From Bradyrhizobium sp. Ec3.3 (GTDB lineage: Bacteria; Pseudomonadota; Alphaproteobacteria; Rhizobiales; Xanthobacteraceae), in NCBI RefSeq assembly GCF_000472925.1, contig NZ_AXAS01000009.1, positions 124,001 to 188,000 on the forward strand: DNA of 64,000 bases, written 5' to 3'. Under the pieces are notes generated by a model. It was not told where the DNA came from. It did not search any database and saw only the letters and a program-made list of their open reading frames with translations. Position 1 is the stretch's first letter. The number at the start of each line of letters is the position of its first letter. Made by a program: the position numbers and the translations under genes. This document shows, piece by piece, positions 8,165 to 18,478 of the stretch.

Positions 8165-8905
8165 ATGGCCATTCCTTCGCCCAACATCCTGGTCGTCGAG
8201 GACGACCGCGAAACCCGGACGTTGATTGCGAAATACCTGCGCAACAACGCCTGCAACGTCACTGCCGTCAGCGACGGCCGCGAGATGACGCGCGCGATGG
8301 CCGACCATCGCGTCGACCTGATCATCCTCGACGTCATGCTGCCCGGCGAGGACGGCTTAAGCCTCTGCCGCAAGGTGCGCTCGGAGGCGCAGACGCCGAT
8401 CATCATGCTGACCGCGCGCGGCGAGGACGTCGACCGCATCGTCGGGCTCGAGATGGGCGCGGACGACTACCTGCCGAAACCGTTCAATCCGCGCGAGCTC
8501 CTGGCGCGCATCAACGCGGTGCTGCGCCGGCAGGCCGCGGCGCAGGCCGCCAGCTCCATCGAAGGGGCGAGCACGCTGGCCTTCGAGGGCTGGCGCATCG
8601 ACCTGCGGCTGCGCGAGCTGCGCAACCCCGACGGCGCGCGCGTCGCGATGACGAGCGCGGAGTTCGACCTGCTGCGCACCTTCTGCGAGCGGCCCGGCCG
8701 CGTGCTGTCGCGCGACAGCCTGCTGGACCTCACGCAGGGCCGCGCCACCGGCTCGTTCGAGCGCTCCATCGACGTGCTGGTCAGCCGCATCCGCCGCAAG
8801 ATCGAACCCAACCCGCAGGATCCCACCATCATCAAGACGGTGCGCTCGGGCGGCTATCTGTTCACGCCGAGGACGGAAGCGGTTGCGGCGCCCCTGAACA
8901 GCTGA
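8165..8905 (+). CDS. OmpR-family response regulator
   Basis: 246 aa with an N-terminal receiver and a C-terminal winged-helix DNA-binding domain. Receiver residues are all present: acidic pocket at 12-14 (EDD), phospho-acceptor Asp56 in LIILDVMLPGEDG, Thr83 in MLTARGE and Lys105 in YLPKPFNPRE. The effector domain shows ALTSAEFDLL-type recognition (VAMTSAEFDLLRTF) and the wing IIKTVRSGGYLFTP. The ATG at 8165 starts right at the receiver. The partner kinase begins 16 bp downstream, so the two form a standard two-component operon. The regulon is unknown. It resembles the OmpR/EnvZ-like pairs common in alphaproteobacteria. Confidence 0.93.
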   Translation: MAIPSPNILVVEDDRETRTLIAKYLRNNACNVTAVSDGREMTRAMADHRVDLIILDVMLPGEDGLSLCRKVRSEAQTPIIMLTARGEDVDRIVGLEMGADDYLPKPFNPRELLARINAVLRRQAAAQAASSIEGASTLAFEGWRIDLRLRELRNPDGARVAMTSAEFDLLRTFCERPGRVLSRDSLLDLTQGRATGSFERSIDVLVSRIRRKIEPNPQDPTIIKTVRSGGYLFTPRTEAVAAPLNS

Positions 8906-8921
8906 GCTAAAGCGGCCCGCC

Positions 8922-10250
8922 ATGAGTTTGTTCGGGTTCTTCCATCTCAGGAGCATCGGCGGACAGATCGCCGCCCTCGTCGTTGCGTCGATCATCGCGC
9001 TTCATCTGATCCTCACCGGCAGTTTCCTGATCAGCCGGCCGGACCGCGCCGAGATGCCGCCGGACAGCTCGCATCAACTGGCCAATGCCGCCCTGCTGCT
9101 CGGCAGCGCAGGCGCGAGCGAGCGGCCGCGGCTGATCGCCGATATCGCCCGCGCGTTTCCCACGCTCGACATCGTCGAGCTCGCGCCAGGAGCGGCCGCT
9201 GCAATCGAGGACACCGAAGGCCAGCACCTGCACGGGATGCGCCGGCATCTCGGTCACGGCTACAAGGTGATGGCGCTATCGCCCGAGGGCGGCGAGCACC
9301 GGGTCGGCGTCCAGTTGCCCGACGGCACGATGATTGCCGGTCGTGTCGAGCCGGGGCCGCGGCCGCCGCGCTTCTGGGGCGGGCCGTGGATGATAACGCT
9401 GCTGTTCGTGCTGATCAGCGTCACCATGCTGGGCTTGTGGGCCGCGCATGCGCTCGCTCGCCCGCTGTCATCCTTTGCGCGCGCCGCCGAAGGTTTCAGC
9501 CTCGACGGCACCGCCGAGCCGCTGCCCGAGCGCGGGCCCGAGGAGATCCGTTCCGTCGCGCGCGCGCTCAATCGCATGCAGGAGCGGATCGCGGGACTGA
9601 TGGCCGACCGCACAAAAATGCTGGCGGCGATCAGCCACGATCTGCGCACGCCGATCACGCGGCTGCGCCTGCGCGCTGAATTCATCGAGGACGAAGGCAA
9701 CCGCAAGCGCATGCTGATCGATCTCGACCAGATGCGCACGATGCTGGAATCGGTGCTGTCGCTGCTGCGCAACGACCGCAGGCTCGAGGCGGTGACGCTG
9801 GTCGACATCGCAAGCACGCTGCAGCTGATCGCCGATCAGTTCGCCGACATGGGCCACACCGTGCATTACGACGGCCCCGCCTCGGCGACCGCCGCGGCGC
9901 GGCCCGATGACCTGCATCGCGGCGTCACCAACCTCGTCGAGAACGCGGTGCGCTACGGCGCCGAGGTCACGATCCGCCTCGACGTCGCCGGCACCAAGCT
10001 GACCATCGACGTCGAGGACGACGGTCCCGGCATTTCCGACGAGCGCAAGCAGGCGATGCTGGAGCCGTTCGTGCGCGGCGACGACGCGCGCAACATGGAC
10101 GACACCACCGGCTTCGGGCTCGGCCTCTCCATCGCACGTGCGATCGCGATCGCCCATGGCGGCGAGCTGTCGCTGCATGACCGCCAGCCGAATGGCCTGA
10201 TCGTGCGCATGCAGCTGCCGGTCTGGCAGCCGAACTGCCTGGCAGCGTAG
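8922..10250 (+). CDS. Sensor histidine kinase (EnvZ-like)
   Basis: 442 aa inner-membrane kinase. Two membrane helices (about 15-38 and 156-177) enclose a roughly 115-residue periplasmic sensor rich in His and Pro. Then come a HAMP linker starting ARPLSSFARAAEGF, a HisKA domain with phospho-acceptor His239 in MLAAISHDLRTPITRL, and an HATPase_c domain with N box (VENAVRYG), G1 (VEDDGPGIS) and G2 (TTGFGLGLSIARAI) motifs. It is transcribed with the upstream OmpR-type regulator. The short periplasmic loop suggests sensing of an envelope or ionic signal, but the stimulus is not deducible. Confidence 0.93.
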   Translation: MSLFGFFHLRSIGGQIAALVVASIIALHLILTGSFLISRPDRAEMPPDSSHQLANAALLLGSAGASERPRLIADIARAFPTLDIVELAPGAAAAIEDTEGQHLHGMRRHLGHGYKVMALSPEGGEHRVGVQLPDGTMIAGRVEPGPRPPRFWGGPWMITLLFVLISVTMLGLWAAHALARPLSSFARAAEGFSLDGTAEPLPERGPEEIRSVARALNRMQERIAGLMADRTKMLAAISHDLRTPITRLRLRAEFIEDEGNRKRMLIDLDQMRTMLESVLSLLRNDRRLEAVTLVDIASTLQLIADQFADMGHTVHYDGPASATAAARPDDLHRGVTNLVENAVRYGAEVTIRLDVAGTKLTIDVEDDGPGISDERKQAMLEPFVRGDDARNMDDTTGFGLGLSIARAIAIAHGGELSLHDRQPNGLIVRMQLPVWQPNCLAA

Positions 10251-10260
10251 GCGCCTGCTT

Positions 10261-10283
10261 CACCTCTCCCCATGGGAGAGGTG
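10261..10283. terminator. Hairpin between convergent genes
   Basis: CACCTCTCCC / GGGAGAGGTG form a perfect 10-bp stem with a 3-nt loop. It sits 10 bp after the kinase stop codon and 22 bp before the end of the convergent zinc-ribbon gene. There is no T-tract, so it may be a remnant of the CTCTCCCC repeat family that acts as a bidirectional stop. Confidence 0.4.
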
Positions 10284-10305
10284 TAAGGAGATTATGCGCG
10301 CCGCT

Positions 10306-10524
10306 TCAGGCGGCGAGCGCATGCTCGTGCGCCGGCTCGTCGTAGATCGCGATCGCCTCGAAGCGATAGCCGCAGGCGCGGCATTTCCAGAGATAGGAGA
10401 CCCGGCCATTGCCCGGCTCGATCCAGTCGGGGTGCGCGATCGGTGTGCCGCATTGCGCACAGGGATTCTGCCTCGGGATGTCGCCGATGTCCGCTTGAAT
10501 CAGGTCAGAGTGCGTCAGGGTCAT
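10306..10524 (-). CDS. Small zinc-ribbon-like protein
   Basis: 72 aa from the ATG at 10524. It carries two CxxC pairs, NPCAQCGTPI and LWKCRACGYRFEAIAIYD, about 25 residues apart. This is the arrangement of a rubredoxin-like zinc ribbon that binds one metal ion through four cysteines. It has no signal peptide or membrane helix. Upstream codons in the same frame add a basic, low-quality extension that I excluded. No functional partner is adjacent. Such mini zinc ribbons can serve in DNA, RNA or protein binding; the role here is unknown. Confidence 0.7.
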   Translation of the reverse strand: MTLTHSDLIQADIGDIPRQNPCAQCGTPIAHPDWIEPGNGRVSYLWKCRACGYRFEAIAIYDEPAHEHALAA

Positions 10525-10764
10525 GGCACGTCTCCCGATACGTGTGTTTCTTATCTGTTGTTGGGCAGGTGCGCGAATGGACAGGCCCGCTGTCGCGTGC
10601 GGCCTCAGCCTGCTGCACCTCACCTGCGGAAAACTTAACGCATGTTTAAGTCGTAAAGACGACGTCGCGACCGAAATATTTTACGGCGACGTTTCGCCAC
10701 ATCATCGCCGTGTTCCACAGGCCTAACGCGCACAGTGCAGGTCACTTAGACCGAGAGATATTCG

Positions 10765-11295
10765 ATGAAAACTTTAATCGTTGCCGCCGCAATTGCGGCC
10801 GGACTGTCATTGCCGCACGCGGCAGTCGCGGGCGAAGCAGAGTACGCCGAGATGGTTGCGGCGCATGCGCGCGCGAATGGCGTGCCGGAAGCGCTGGTGC
10901 ATCGCGTCATCATGCGTGAAAGCCGCTATCAGCCGCATCTGATCGGCCATGGCGGCACGATCGGGCTGATGCAGATCAAGCTCGCGACCGCCCGCGGGGT
11001 TGGCTACACCGGCGACGCCGCCGGCCTGCGCGATCCCGAGACCAATCTCACCTATGCCGTGAAATATCTCGCCGGCGCCTATCGCGCCGCCAATGGCGAT
11101 TACGGCCGAGCCATTCATTATTATGCAGGCGGCTATTACTACGCCGCAAAGCAGCAGCGGCTTCAGGTGGCGCAGCAGGCGGACGCGTTCGGCAACGCCT
11201 GGCTCGAGCCGAACGGCAATCCGCAGCCGATGTTCGCCCCGCGCAAGCGGATTGCGCGAAACGTCGCCAGCGCCCGTGCGCAGGTTCCCCACTAG
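10765..11295 (+). CDS. Secreted lytic transglycosylase (SLT domain)
   Basis: 176 aa. A signal peptide (MKTLIVAAAIAAGLSLPHAA, cleavage near AVAG) is followed by a single SLT/goose-lysozyme-like domain. The catalytic glutamate is Glu52 in IMRESRYQP. GTIGLMQIKLATARGVGY is the conserved 'GLMQI' motif, and NLTYAVKYLAGAYRAANGDY is the third SLT motif. The enzyme cleaves the MurNAc-GlcNAc bond of peptidoglycan with 1,6-anhydro product formation. It is short for the family and lacks extra binding domains. Stand-alone SLT proteins often open the wall for export machines, but no such system is encoded nearby. Confidence 0.9.
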   Translation: MKTLIVAAAIAAGLSLPHAAVAGEAEYAEMVAAHARANGVPEALVHRVIMRESRYQPHLIGHGGTIGLMQIKLATARGVGYTGDAAGLRDPETNLTYAVKYLAGAYRAANGDYGRAIHYYAGGYYYAAKQQRLQVAQQADAFGNAWLEPNGNPQPMFAPRKRIARNVASARAQVPH

Positions 11296-11300
11296 TCACC

Positions 11301-11381
11301 GTCATTCCGGGGCGGTCCGCAGGACCGAGCCCGGAATCTCGAGATTCCGGGTCTGGCGCTTGCGCGCCATCCCGGAATGAC
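11301..11381. repeat. REP element (GTCATTCCGGGGC type)
   Basis: 81 bp bounded by GTCATTCCGGG at the left and its exact complement CCCGGAATGAC at the right, with an internal GGAATCTCGAGATTCC palindrome. It belongs to the same family as the elements at 12779, 14283 and 40885. It lies between the transglycosylase gene and the thiamine riboswitch. Confidence 0.8.
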
Positions 11382-11433
11382 GGTGATTTGACGACCACGT
11401 TGACACACAGCGTCGCTGGCATACATTAGCGCC

Positions 11434-11541
11434 GTTCCGAGGGGAGCTCCGAGGAGGAGCTGAGATACCGCTAAATGGGTGGGAACGCCCAGGACCGCGG
11501 TGACCCTTTGAACCTGATCCGGGTCATGCCGGCGAAGGGAC
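11434..11541 (+). promoter_or_regulatory. TPP riboswitch (THI element)
   Basis: The two universally conserved parts of the aptamer are present: GGAGCTGAGATACCGC at 11454-11471 and GACCCTTTGAACCTGATC followed by CGGGTCATGCCGGCGAAGGG, ending at 11540. The P1 helix is closed by TTCC near 11435 with GGGA at the 3' end. The thiO ATG is at 11546, only 5 nt after the aptamer, so the Shine-Dalgarno sequence (AAGGGA) is part of the aptamer itself. This favours control of translation initiation: bound thiamine pyrophosphate would hide the ribosome site. The element precedes thiOSGEC, as in other rhizobia. Confidence 0.95.
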
Positions 11542-11545
11542 AGGG

Positions 11546-12556
11546 ATGTACCAGACGACCAAACGACCGGATTCACCGGTTTCCATCATCGGCGCAGGCA
11601 TCGCAGGAGCCTGGCAGGCCCTGTTGTTCGCGCAGGCCGGCCATTCCGTCACTCTGCACGAGCGCAGTGACGCGGCCATGACGGACGCCACCAGCCACTG
11701 GGCCGGCGGCATGCTCGCGCCCTATTGCGAGGCCGAGGTCGCCGAGCCCATCATCAGCCGGCTGGGCCTGCGCTCCCTCGACATCTGGCGGCGCGAATTG
11801 CCGGATACGCCGTTCAACGGCTCGCTGGTCGTGGCGCTCCCGCGCGAGCGCAACGACTTCGAGCGCTTTGCGAGGATGACGGAGGGCCATCAGCGGCTCG
11901 ATGCCGCCGGCCTTGCCGCGCTCGAGCCGTCGCTCGAAGGGCGCTTCCGCGAGGCGCTGTTCTTCCCGACCGAGGGCCATGTCGAGCCGCGCCGCGTGCT
12001 GCCGAAGCTGCACGAGCGCATCCGCGCCGCCGGCGGCACCATCAAGTTTTCCAGCGACGTCAGCGCCAAGGATCTCGACGGCATCGTGATCGACTGCCGC
12101 GGCCTCGTAGCCCGCGACGAGGCGCCCGAGCTTCGCGGCGTCAAGGGCGAGATGATCCTGATCGAGACCGACGAGGTCCAGCTTGCCCGTCCGGTGCGGC
12201 TGATCCATCCGCGCTGGCCGCTCTACGTGATCCCGCGCGAGGCGGGCCTGTTCATGCTGGGCGCGACCTCCATCGAGGCGGAGGACACCGGCGTCAGCGT
12301 CCGCTCGGCGCTGGAGCTTCTGGGCGCGGCCTATGCGGTGCATCCGGCCTTTGGCGAAGCCCGCATCGTCGAATTCGGCTCGGGTCTTCGCCCCGCCTTC
12401 CCCGACAATCTGCCGCGCATCGGCGTTCGCGGCGACAGGATCGCGGTCAACGGGCTCTTTCGCCACGGCTTCCTGATCGCGCCGGCGCTCGCCGAGCTGA
12501 CGCTCGCCTACGTCGAGCGCGGCCAGATCGACAATGAGGTGATGCAATGCGCGTGA
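11546..12556 (+). CDS. thiO: Glycine oxidase ThiO
   Basis: 336 aa flavoprotein. The N-terminal Rossmann motif ISIIGAGIAGAW-type (GAGIAG) binds FAD, HWAGGMLAPYCEAE follows, and the C-terminal GLRPAFPDNLPRIG plus NGLFRHGFLIAPALAELT are typical of ThiO/DadA oxidoreductases. ThiO oxidises glycine to iminoglycine, which ThiG uses to build the thiazole of thiamine. The start is fixed by its position immediately after the riboswitch. The reading frame overlaps thiS by 10 bp, which signals translational coupling. Use of ThiO rather than ThiH indicates an oxygen-dependent route, as expected for an aerobe. Confidence 0.95.
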   Translation: MYQTTKRPDSPVSIIGAGIAGAWQALLFAQAGHSVTLHERSDAAMTDATSHWAGGMLAPYCEAEVAEPIISRLGLRSLDIWRRELPDTPFNGSLVVALPRERNDFERFARMTEGHQRLDAAGLAALEPSLEGRFREALFFPTEGHVEPRRVLPKLHERIRAAGGTIKFSSDVSAKDLDGIVIDCRGLVARDEAPELRGVKGEMILIETDEVQLARPVRLIHPRWPLYVIPREAGLFMLGATSIEAEDTGVSVRSALELLGAAYAVHPAFGEARIVEFGSGLRPAFPDNLPRIGVRGDRIAVNGLFRHGFLIAPALAELTLAYVERGQIDNEVMQCA

Positions 12557-12744
12557 TCATCAACGGCGAGCAACGCGAGGTGATTTCGGCAAGCGTCGGC
12601 GCGCTGCTCACCGAGCTCGACTACGAAGGCACGCATTTCGCCATCGCGCTCAACTACGACGTGGTGCCGAAAAGCCGCTGGGCCGAGACGAGCCTCAAGG
12701 CCGGCGACGAGATCGAGATCATCACGCCGCGGCAGGGAGGGTAA
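12547..12744 (+). CDS. thiS: Sulfur carrier protein ThiS
   Basis: 65 aa ubiquitin-fold protein. It begins MRVIINGEQREVISASVGAL and ends with the essential diglycine in IITPRQGG. The C-terminal glycine is adenylated and then converted to a thiocarboxylate that donates sulfur to ThiG. It overlaps thiO by 10 bp. No thiF is present in the window, so the activating enzyme must be encoded elsewhere. A REP element separates it from thiG. Confidence 0.95.
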   Translation: MRVIINGEQREVISASVGALLTELDYEGTHFAIALNYDVVPKSRWAETSLKAGDEIEIITPRQGG

Positions 12745-12778
12745 GGATGCAGGTGCACTCTTTCCATCCGTTTGGCCC

Positions 12779-12873
12779 GTCATTCCGGGGCACGCGAAGC
12801 GTGAACCCGGAATCTCGCGCAACAACTTCGAGATTCCGGATCGGTCCGCGTTCCGCGGACCGTCCGGAATGAC
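12779..12873. repeat. REP element inside the thi operon, copy 1 (thiS-thiG)
   Basis: 95 bp starting GTCATTCCGGGGC and ending GTCCGGAATGAC. It matches the element at 14283-14377 at 89 of 95 positions. Inner stem-loops are CACGCGAAGCGTG, a GGAATCTCG / CGAGATTCC stem, and GGTCCGCG-TTC-CGCGGACC. It fills the thiS-thiG gap without an obvious terminator T-tract. Confidence 0.85.
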
Positions 12874-12885
12874 GGGAGAGCCCAC

Positions 12886-13668
12886 ATGGTGACCTTCTAC
12901 GGCAAGTCCTTCGCCTCCCGCCTCCTGATCGGCAGCGCGCTCTATCCCTCGCCTGCGATCATGCAAGGAGCGATCCGCGCCTCGGGCTCGAACATCGTCA
13001 CCGTGTCGCTGCGGCGCGAGGCCGCCGGCGGCAAGACCGGGGACGCCTTCTGGAACCTGATCCGCGAGCTCGACGTCACGGTGCTGCCGAACACCGCCGG
13101 CTGCCGCAGCGTGCGCGAAGCCGTGACCACCGCAAAGCTCGCGCGCGAATTGTTCGGAACGTCCTGGATCAAGCTCGAAGTGATCGCCGACAACGACACG
13201 CTCCAGCCCGACGTCGTCGGCCTGGTTGAAGCCGCCGCCATCCTGATCAAGGACGGCTTCGAGGTCTTCCCCTACTGCACCGAGGATCTCTCCGTCGCGA
13301 ACCGCCTGGTCGACGCCGGGTGCAAGGTGGTGATGCCGTGGGCCGCGCCGATCGGCAGCGCCAAGGGCATCACCAATCGCGACGCGCTGAAACTGCTGCG
13401 CGAGCGGCTGCCGGACATCACGCTGGTTGTCGACGCCGGCATCGGCGCACCGAGCCACGCGGCGCACGCGCTCGAGCTCGGCTATGACGCCGTGCTGCTC
13501 AACACCGCGATCGCGAAAGCCGCCGATCCCGTCGCGATGGCGAACGCCTTCCGCCTCGGCGTCGAGGCTGGTCGCACCGCTTATGAAGCCGGGCTGATGG
13601 ACGCCCGCGACTTCGCCTCCCCGTCAACCCCCGTCGTTGGGACCCCGTTCTGGCATGCCGTATCCTGA
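12886..13668 (+). CDS. thiG: Thiazole synthase ThiG
   Basis: 260 aa TIM-barrel enzyme that joins 1-deoxy-D-xylulose 5-phosphate, iminoglycine (from ThiO) and ThiS-thiocarboxylate into the thiazole phosphate. [52 protein letters not shown] and [16 protein letters not shown] are family segments; the lysine of IKLEVI forms the imine with the sugar phosphate. [20 protein letters not shown] is the phosphate-binding part. The ATG at 12886 lies 12 bp after a REP element. The 3' end overlaps thiE by 14 bp. Confidence 0.95.
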   Translation: MVTFYGKSFASRLLIGSALYPSPAIMQGAIRASGSNIVTVSLRREAAGGKTGDAFWNLIRELDVTVLPNTAGCRSVREAVTTAKLARELFGTSWIKLEVIADNDTLQPDVVGLVEAAAILIKDGFEVFPYCTEDLSVANRLVDAGCKVVMPWAAPIGSAKGITNRDALKLLRERLPDITLVVDAGIGAPSHAAHALELGYDAVLLNTAIAKAADPVAMANAFRLGVEAGRTAYEAGLMDARDFASPSTPVVGTPFWHAVS

Positions 13669-14266
13669 TCCCTTCTACGCGGTCGTCGACAGCCTCGCCT
13701 GGGTCGAGCGCCTGGCCAAGCTCGGCGTCGGCACGATCCAGCTCCGCGCGAAAAATCTGAACGACGCGGAGGCGCTCCAGATCGTCACCGACGCGCTCGC
13801 GCTGACTGAGGGCACGCCAGCCAAGCTCGTCGTGAACGACTATTGGCGCGCGGCGATCGTCGCCGGCGCAAAACATCTGCATCTCGGCCAGGAGGATCTG
13901 GTCGACGCCGACCTCAAGGCCATCCGCGATGCCGGCCTGACGCTTGGCATCTCCACTCATGACGACGCGGAGCTCGCGACCGCGCTCGCGGCCGAGCCCG
14001 ACTATGTCGCGCTGGGACCGATCTTCTTCACCACGCTGAAATCGATGCGCTTCGAACCGCAGGGCATTCCAAAAATCACCGAATGGAAGAAGCGCATCGG
14101 CAGCATCCCACTGGTCGCGATCGGCGGCATCAAGTTCGAGCACGCCGCGGAGATTTTTGCGGCAGGCGCGGATTCCATCGCCGTCGTCAGCGACGTTACG
14201 CAAAACGCCGACCCCGATGCGCGGGTGCGGCAATGGCTCGGGCTTAGTAGCAAGGAGGCTGCGTGA
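13655..14266 (+). CDS. thiE: Thiamine phosphate synthase ThiE
   Basis: 203 aa TIM barrel. It couples the thiazole phosphate with hydroxymethylpyrimidine pyrophosphate to give thiamine monophosphate. [16 protein letters not shown] (substrate diphosphate contact), [20 protein letters not shown] and the glycine-rich [20 protein letters not shown] are family features. The loop [11 protein letters not shown] replaces the more usual GPIFPTxTK, as in several rhizobial homologues. The ATG at 13655 overlaps the end of thiG; an earlier ATG at 13637 would only lengthen the overlap. A REP element separates it from thiC. Confidence 0.93.
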   Translation: MPYPDPFYAVVDSLAWVERLAKLGVGTIQLRAKNLNDAEALQIVTDALALTEGTPAKLVVNDYWRAAIVAGAKHLHLGQEDLVDADLKAIRDAGLTLGISTHDDAELATALAAEPDYVALGPIFFTTLKSMRFEPQGIPKITEWKKRIGSIPLVAIGGIKFEHAAEIFAAGADSIAVVSDVTQNADPDARVRQWLGLSSKEAA

Positions 14267-14282
14267 AGAATTTTCCACCAGC

Positions 14283-16299
<2,017 letters not shown>

Positions 16300-16352
16300 G
16301 GCTCTCCGCTCGTCGTGTCCGAGCTTGACCCGAACATCCATCGAAAGTGAAG

Positions 16353-16383
16353 AAGCCGGGCGAAAGCCCGGCTTTCTGTTTAA
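16353..16383 (+). terminator. Rho-independent terminator of the thi operon
   Basis: Perfect 9-bp stem AAGCCGGGC / GCCCGGCTT closed by a GAAA tetraloop and followed by TCTGTTT. It lies 54 bp after the thiC stop. Confidence 0.9.
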
Positions 16384-16404
16384 CGCCTGCGGAGAAGCCA
16401 GCTC

Positions 16405-16529
16405 GTAGGGTGGGTTAGCGTAGCGTAACCCACCACTTTGGCATCCGAAATCTCACCAGAAGTGGCGGGTTACGCCTTGTGCCGTCGCGTGTTGAAAGAC
16501 CGCGCTTGTGAGCGGCTAACCCACCCTAC
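16405..16529. repeat. GTAGGGTGGGTTAGCG-type repeat
   Basis: Bounded by GTAGGGTGGGTTAGCG and the inverted GCTAACCCACCCTAC. It has internal AACCCACCACTT and AGTGGCGGGTTACGCC arms, so the whole element can fold as a long interrupted hairpin. The same family occurs at 44194-44277 and 45330-45413, and a divergent relative is at 19175-19298. It is non-coding. Confidence 0.8.
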
Positions 16530-16535
16530 GCAGCC

Positions 16536-17081
16536 TCAGCTCAACGACGCCAATTCACGCGCGAGATTGTCGCGGGCGCGCCGATCATAGATCGCGGCGA
16601 AGCCGGCATCGGGATAGATCACCGGGCGGACGGCGAACTGGCGAAGCACCCTGGCGCGGCCGGCGCGATAGTCGGCATCGCTGACATGGATGAACTCCTG
16701 ACGGATGTCGGCGGCATAGGCATCGTAGCGCGCTGGCTCTGCGCCGAGAATGCTGAGGTCGATCGAGATCAGGATCGCCCCAAGTCGATCATCCGCCTTA
16801 ACTTCGTGCGTTTTCGTCAGACGGATCAAGCGGCCGACTTCGTAGCTGATATCGGCGCCGACGTGCCGTTCGGCCAGTTGGGCGCTGAGCTCTTCATTGT
16901 CCGATCGGGTTGGATCGTAGACAACGTCGTGCCACCAGATCGCTTCCGACAAGACCTCGCGCTCGCGCACTGAGAGCCCTTCCACCTGCGCCAGCGCAGC
17001 AAGACAGTCCTCGATATGCGCGAGGTTGTGATAGTGGCGGCCAGGTGCCGCATAGGCGGCAGCCAATTCTTCGCGATTCAT
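16536..17081 (-). CDS. HD-superfamily predicted metal-dependent phosphohydrolase (COG4339-like)
   Basis: 181 aa from the ATG at 17081. Metal-binding residues are visible as HYHNLAHIEDCL (first His pair), EAIWWHDVVYDP (the His-Asp doublet) and SDNEELSAQL. These are the diagnostic features of this HD subgroup, which is annotated in many bacteria but biochemically uncharacterised. The N-terminus is shorter than usual for the family; an in-frame start at 17159 would add 26 residues without recognisable family sequence. The gene is divergent from mug, with about 100 bp between them. The substrate is unknown; a nucleotide-type phosphoester is expected for HD proteins. Confidence 0.85.
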   Translation of the reverse strand: MNREELAAAYAAPGRHYHNLAHIEDCLAALAQVEGLSVREREVLSEAIWWHDVVYDPTRSDNEELSAQLAERHVGADISYEVGRLIRLTKTHEVKADDRLGAILISIDLSILGAEPARYDAYAADIRQEFIHVSDADYRAGRARVLRQFAVRPVIYPDAGFAAIYDRRARDNLARELASLS

Positions 17082-17180
17082 CACCAAGGTATAGGACGCG
17101 AAGGGTAGAAATGGTAGCCGTCGGTCCGAGCCGCCGGACGAACGTTTCGCCCATCGCATGCAAGTTCATTGGCTCCTTCG

Positions 17181-17723
17181 ATGTCCGACAGCGAACTGCA
17201 CCGCCTCCCCGACCAGCTTCGCCCCAACCTCCGCCTCGTCTTCGTCGGCACCGCGGCCAGCACGCGCTCGGCCGCCCTCGGCCACTACTACGCCCATCCC
17301 GGCAACCGCTTCTGGCGTGCGCCCCATGAGGTCGGCATCACGCCGCGCCGCTATCAGCCGAGCGAGTTTGCCGCGTTGCTCGAGCTCGGGATCGGCTTCA
17401 CCGATCTCTCCAAGTCGGGCGCCGGGATGGACCACCAGATTCCGGCGCAGTCGATCGATGTGGCGAGGTTTCGGATCAAGATGGAGAGGTTTCGTCCGAA
17501 GACGATTGCGTTCACGAGCAAGAAGGCTGCGAGCCTGTTCTACGGCAAGCCGTCCGCGATAATCCCGCTGGGCAGGCAGCAGAGCGACTGGCACTTTCCC
17601 AACGTGTTCGTGCTCGCCTCGCCGTCCGGCGCTGCGTCCGGCCATTGGACGTTGCAGCCCTGGCGTGAGCTTGCGGCGTGGATCGCTTCGTTGGACGTTC
17701 AACGGGCACAGACCTCATCCTGA
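17181..17723 (+). CDS. mug: Mismatch-specific uracil/thymine DNA glycosylase (Mug)
   Basis: 180 aa member of uracil-DNA glycosylase family 2. The active-site strand LVFVGTAASTRSAALGHYYA and HPGNRFWRAPHEVGITP match the GxxPs-type motif I segment of Mug/TDG enzymes. LPSPSGA-like motif II appears as VLASPSGAASGHW. It removes uracil or ethenocytosine opposite guanine. The 'GTAAS' version replaces the Asn of classical GxNPG Mug motifs, a variant widespread in alphaproteobacteria. The ATG at 17181 is preferred over 17169 for fit with the domain. It is divergent from the HD hydrolase and its 3' end overlaps a repeat. Confidence 0.87.
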   Translation: MSDSELHRLPDQLRPNLRLVFVGTAASTRSAALGHYYAHPGNRFWRAPHEVGITPRRYQPSEFAALLELGIGFTDLSKSGAGMDHQIPAQSIDVARFRIKMERFRPKTIAFTSKKAASLFYGKPSAIIPLGRQQSDWHFPNVFVLASPSGAASGHWTLQPWRELAAWIASLDVQRAQTSS

Positions 17724-17854
17724 GGAGACCGCCACCGGGTCCGCGCAAAGCGCGGCCCGATGACAGGCTCCGCGGTCGTCTCGAAGGATGGCCGCGGGCG
17801 ATGTGCGAGCCTTCATGGTTCGAGACGGCGCTTCGCGCCTCCTCACCATGAGGG
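17713..17854. repeat. CCTCATCCTGAGGAG-type repeat
   Basis: Starts CCTCATCCTGAGGAG and ends CCTCCTCACCATGAGGG, with GCGCAAAGCGCGGCCCG and GGCGCTTCGCGCC hairpins inside. It resembles another abundant class of Bradyrhizobium intergenic repeat. Its first bases provide the last codons of mug, including the TGA stop. Confidence 0.6.
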
Positions 17855-17888
17855 TTTGGCTTCCTCAGTGCCGCCACGCGCTCACCCC

Positions 17889-18326
17889 TCATCCCGCATA
17901 CGCGCGGTCCAGATCCGCGATCACGATCTTCTTCATCTGCATCATGGCCTGCATGACGCGACCCGCCTTGGTGCGATCGGGGTCGCCGAGGTAGCGGCCG
18001 AGCGCGGTCGGGATTACCTGCCAGGACAGGCCGAACTTGTCCTTGAGCCAGCCGCAATTGGATTCCGCGCCGCCGTCGGCGGTGAGCTTCGCCCAGAAAT
18101 AGTCCACCTGCTCCTGGGTCTCGACGCTGATGAAGAACGACACCGCCTCGTTGAAGCGGTATTGCGGCCCGCCATTGAGGGCGTTGAAGCGCTGCCCTTC
18201 GAGCTCGAACACCGCCATGAAATCGCTGACGGTCTCGACCTTAGCGTTGGGAAACACCGATTTGTAGAAGGCAACGGCTTCGGGGACGTTGTTGTCGAAC
18301 CAGAGAAACGGCGTGATGGAGGTCAT
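17889..18326 (-). CDS. VOC family protein (PhnB/3-demethylubiquinone methyltransferase-like fold)
   Basis: 145 aa from the ATG at 18326. MTSITPFLWFDNNVPEAVAF, SVFPNAKVETVS and NEAVSFFISVETQEQVDYFW match the PhnB-like subgroup of the glyoxalase/VOC fold, with the characteristic internal WxKLTADGG segment. LSWQVIPTALGRYLGDPD is also typical. Despite the historical name, these proteins lack methyltransferase domains, and most have no known function. The upstream extension to 18476 runs into the divergent GST promoter and was not used. Confidence 0.88.
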   Translation of the reverse strand: MTSITPFLWFDNNVPEAVAFYKSVFPNAKVETVSDFMAVFELEGQRFNALNGGPQYRFNEAVSFFISVETQEQVDYFWAKLTADGGAESNCGWLKDKFGLSWQVIPTALGRYLGDPDRTKAGRVMQAMMQMKKIVIADLDRAYAG

Positions 18327-18478
18327 GTTTCGGGCATCCTTGATGCTGGGATGGGACGTGCAGGCGCGGGCCTGCCCCGAGGACGAACGGGAGGTCCGAC
18401 ATCCGACGGGCACGGGATCATTTTTTTCGGCCATCCTGTATGATGGGCCCGGAGTTGTCCGTCGAGGAGCCGCCACCC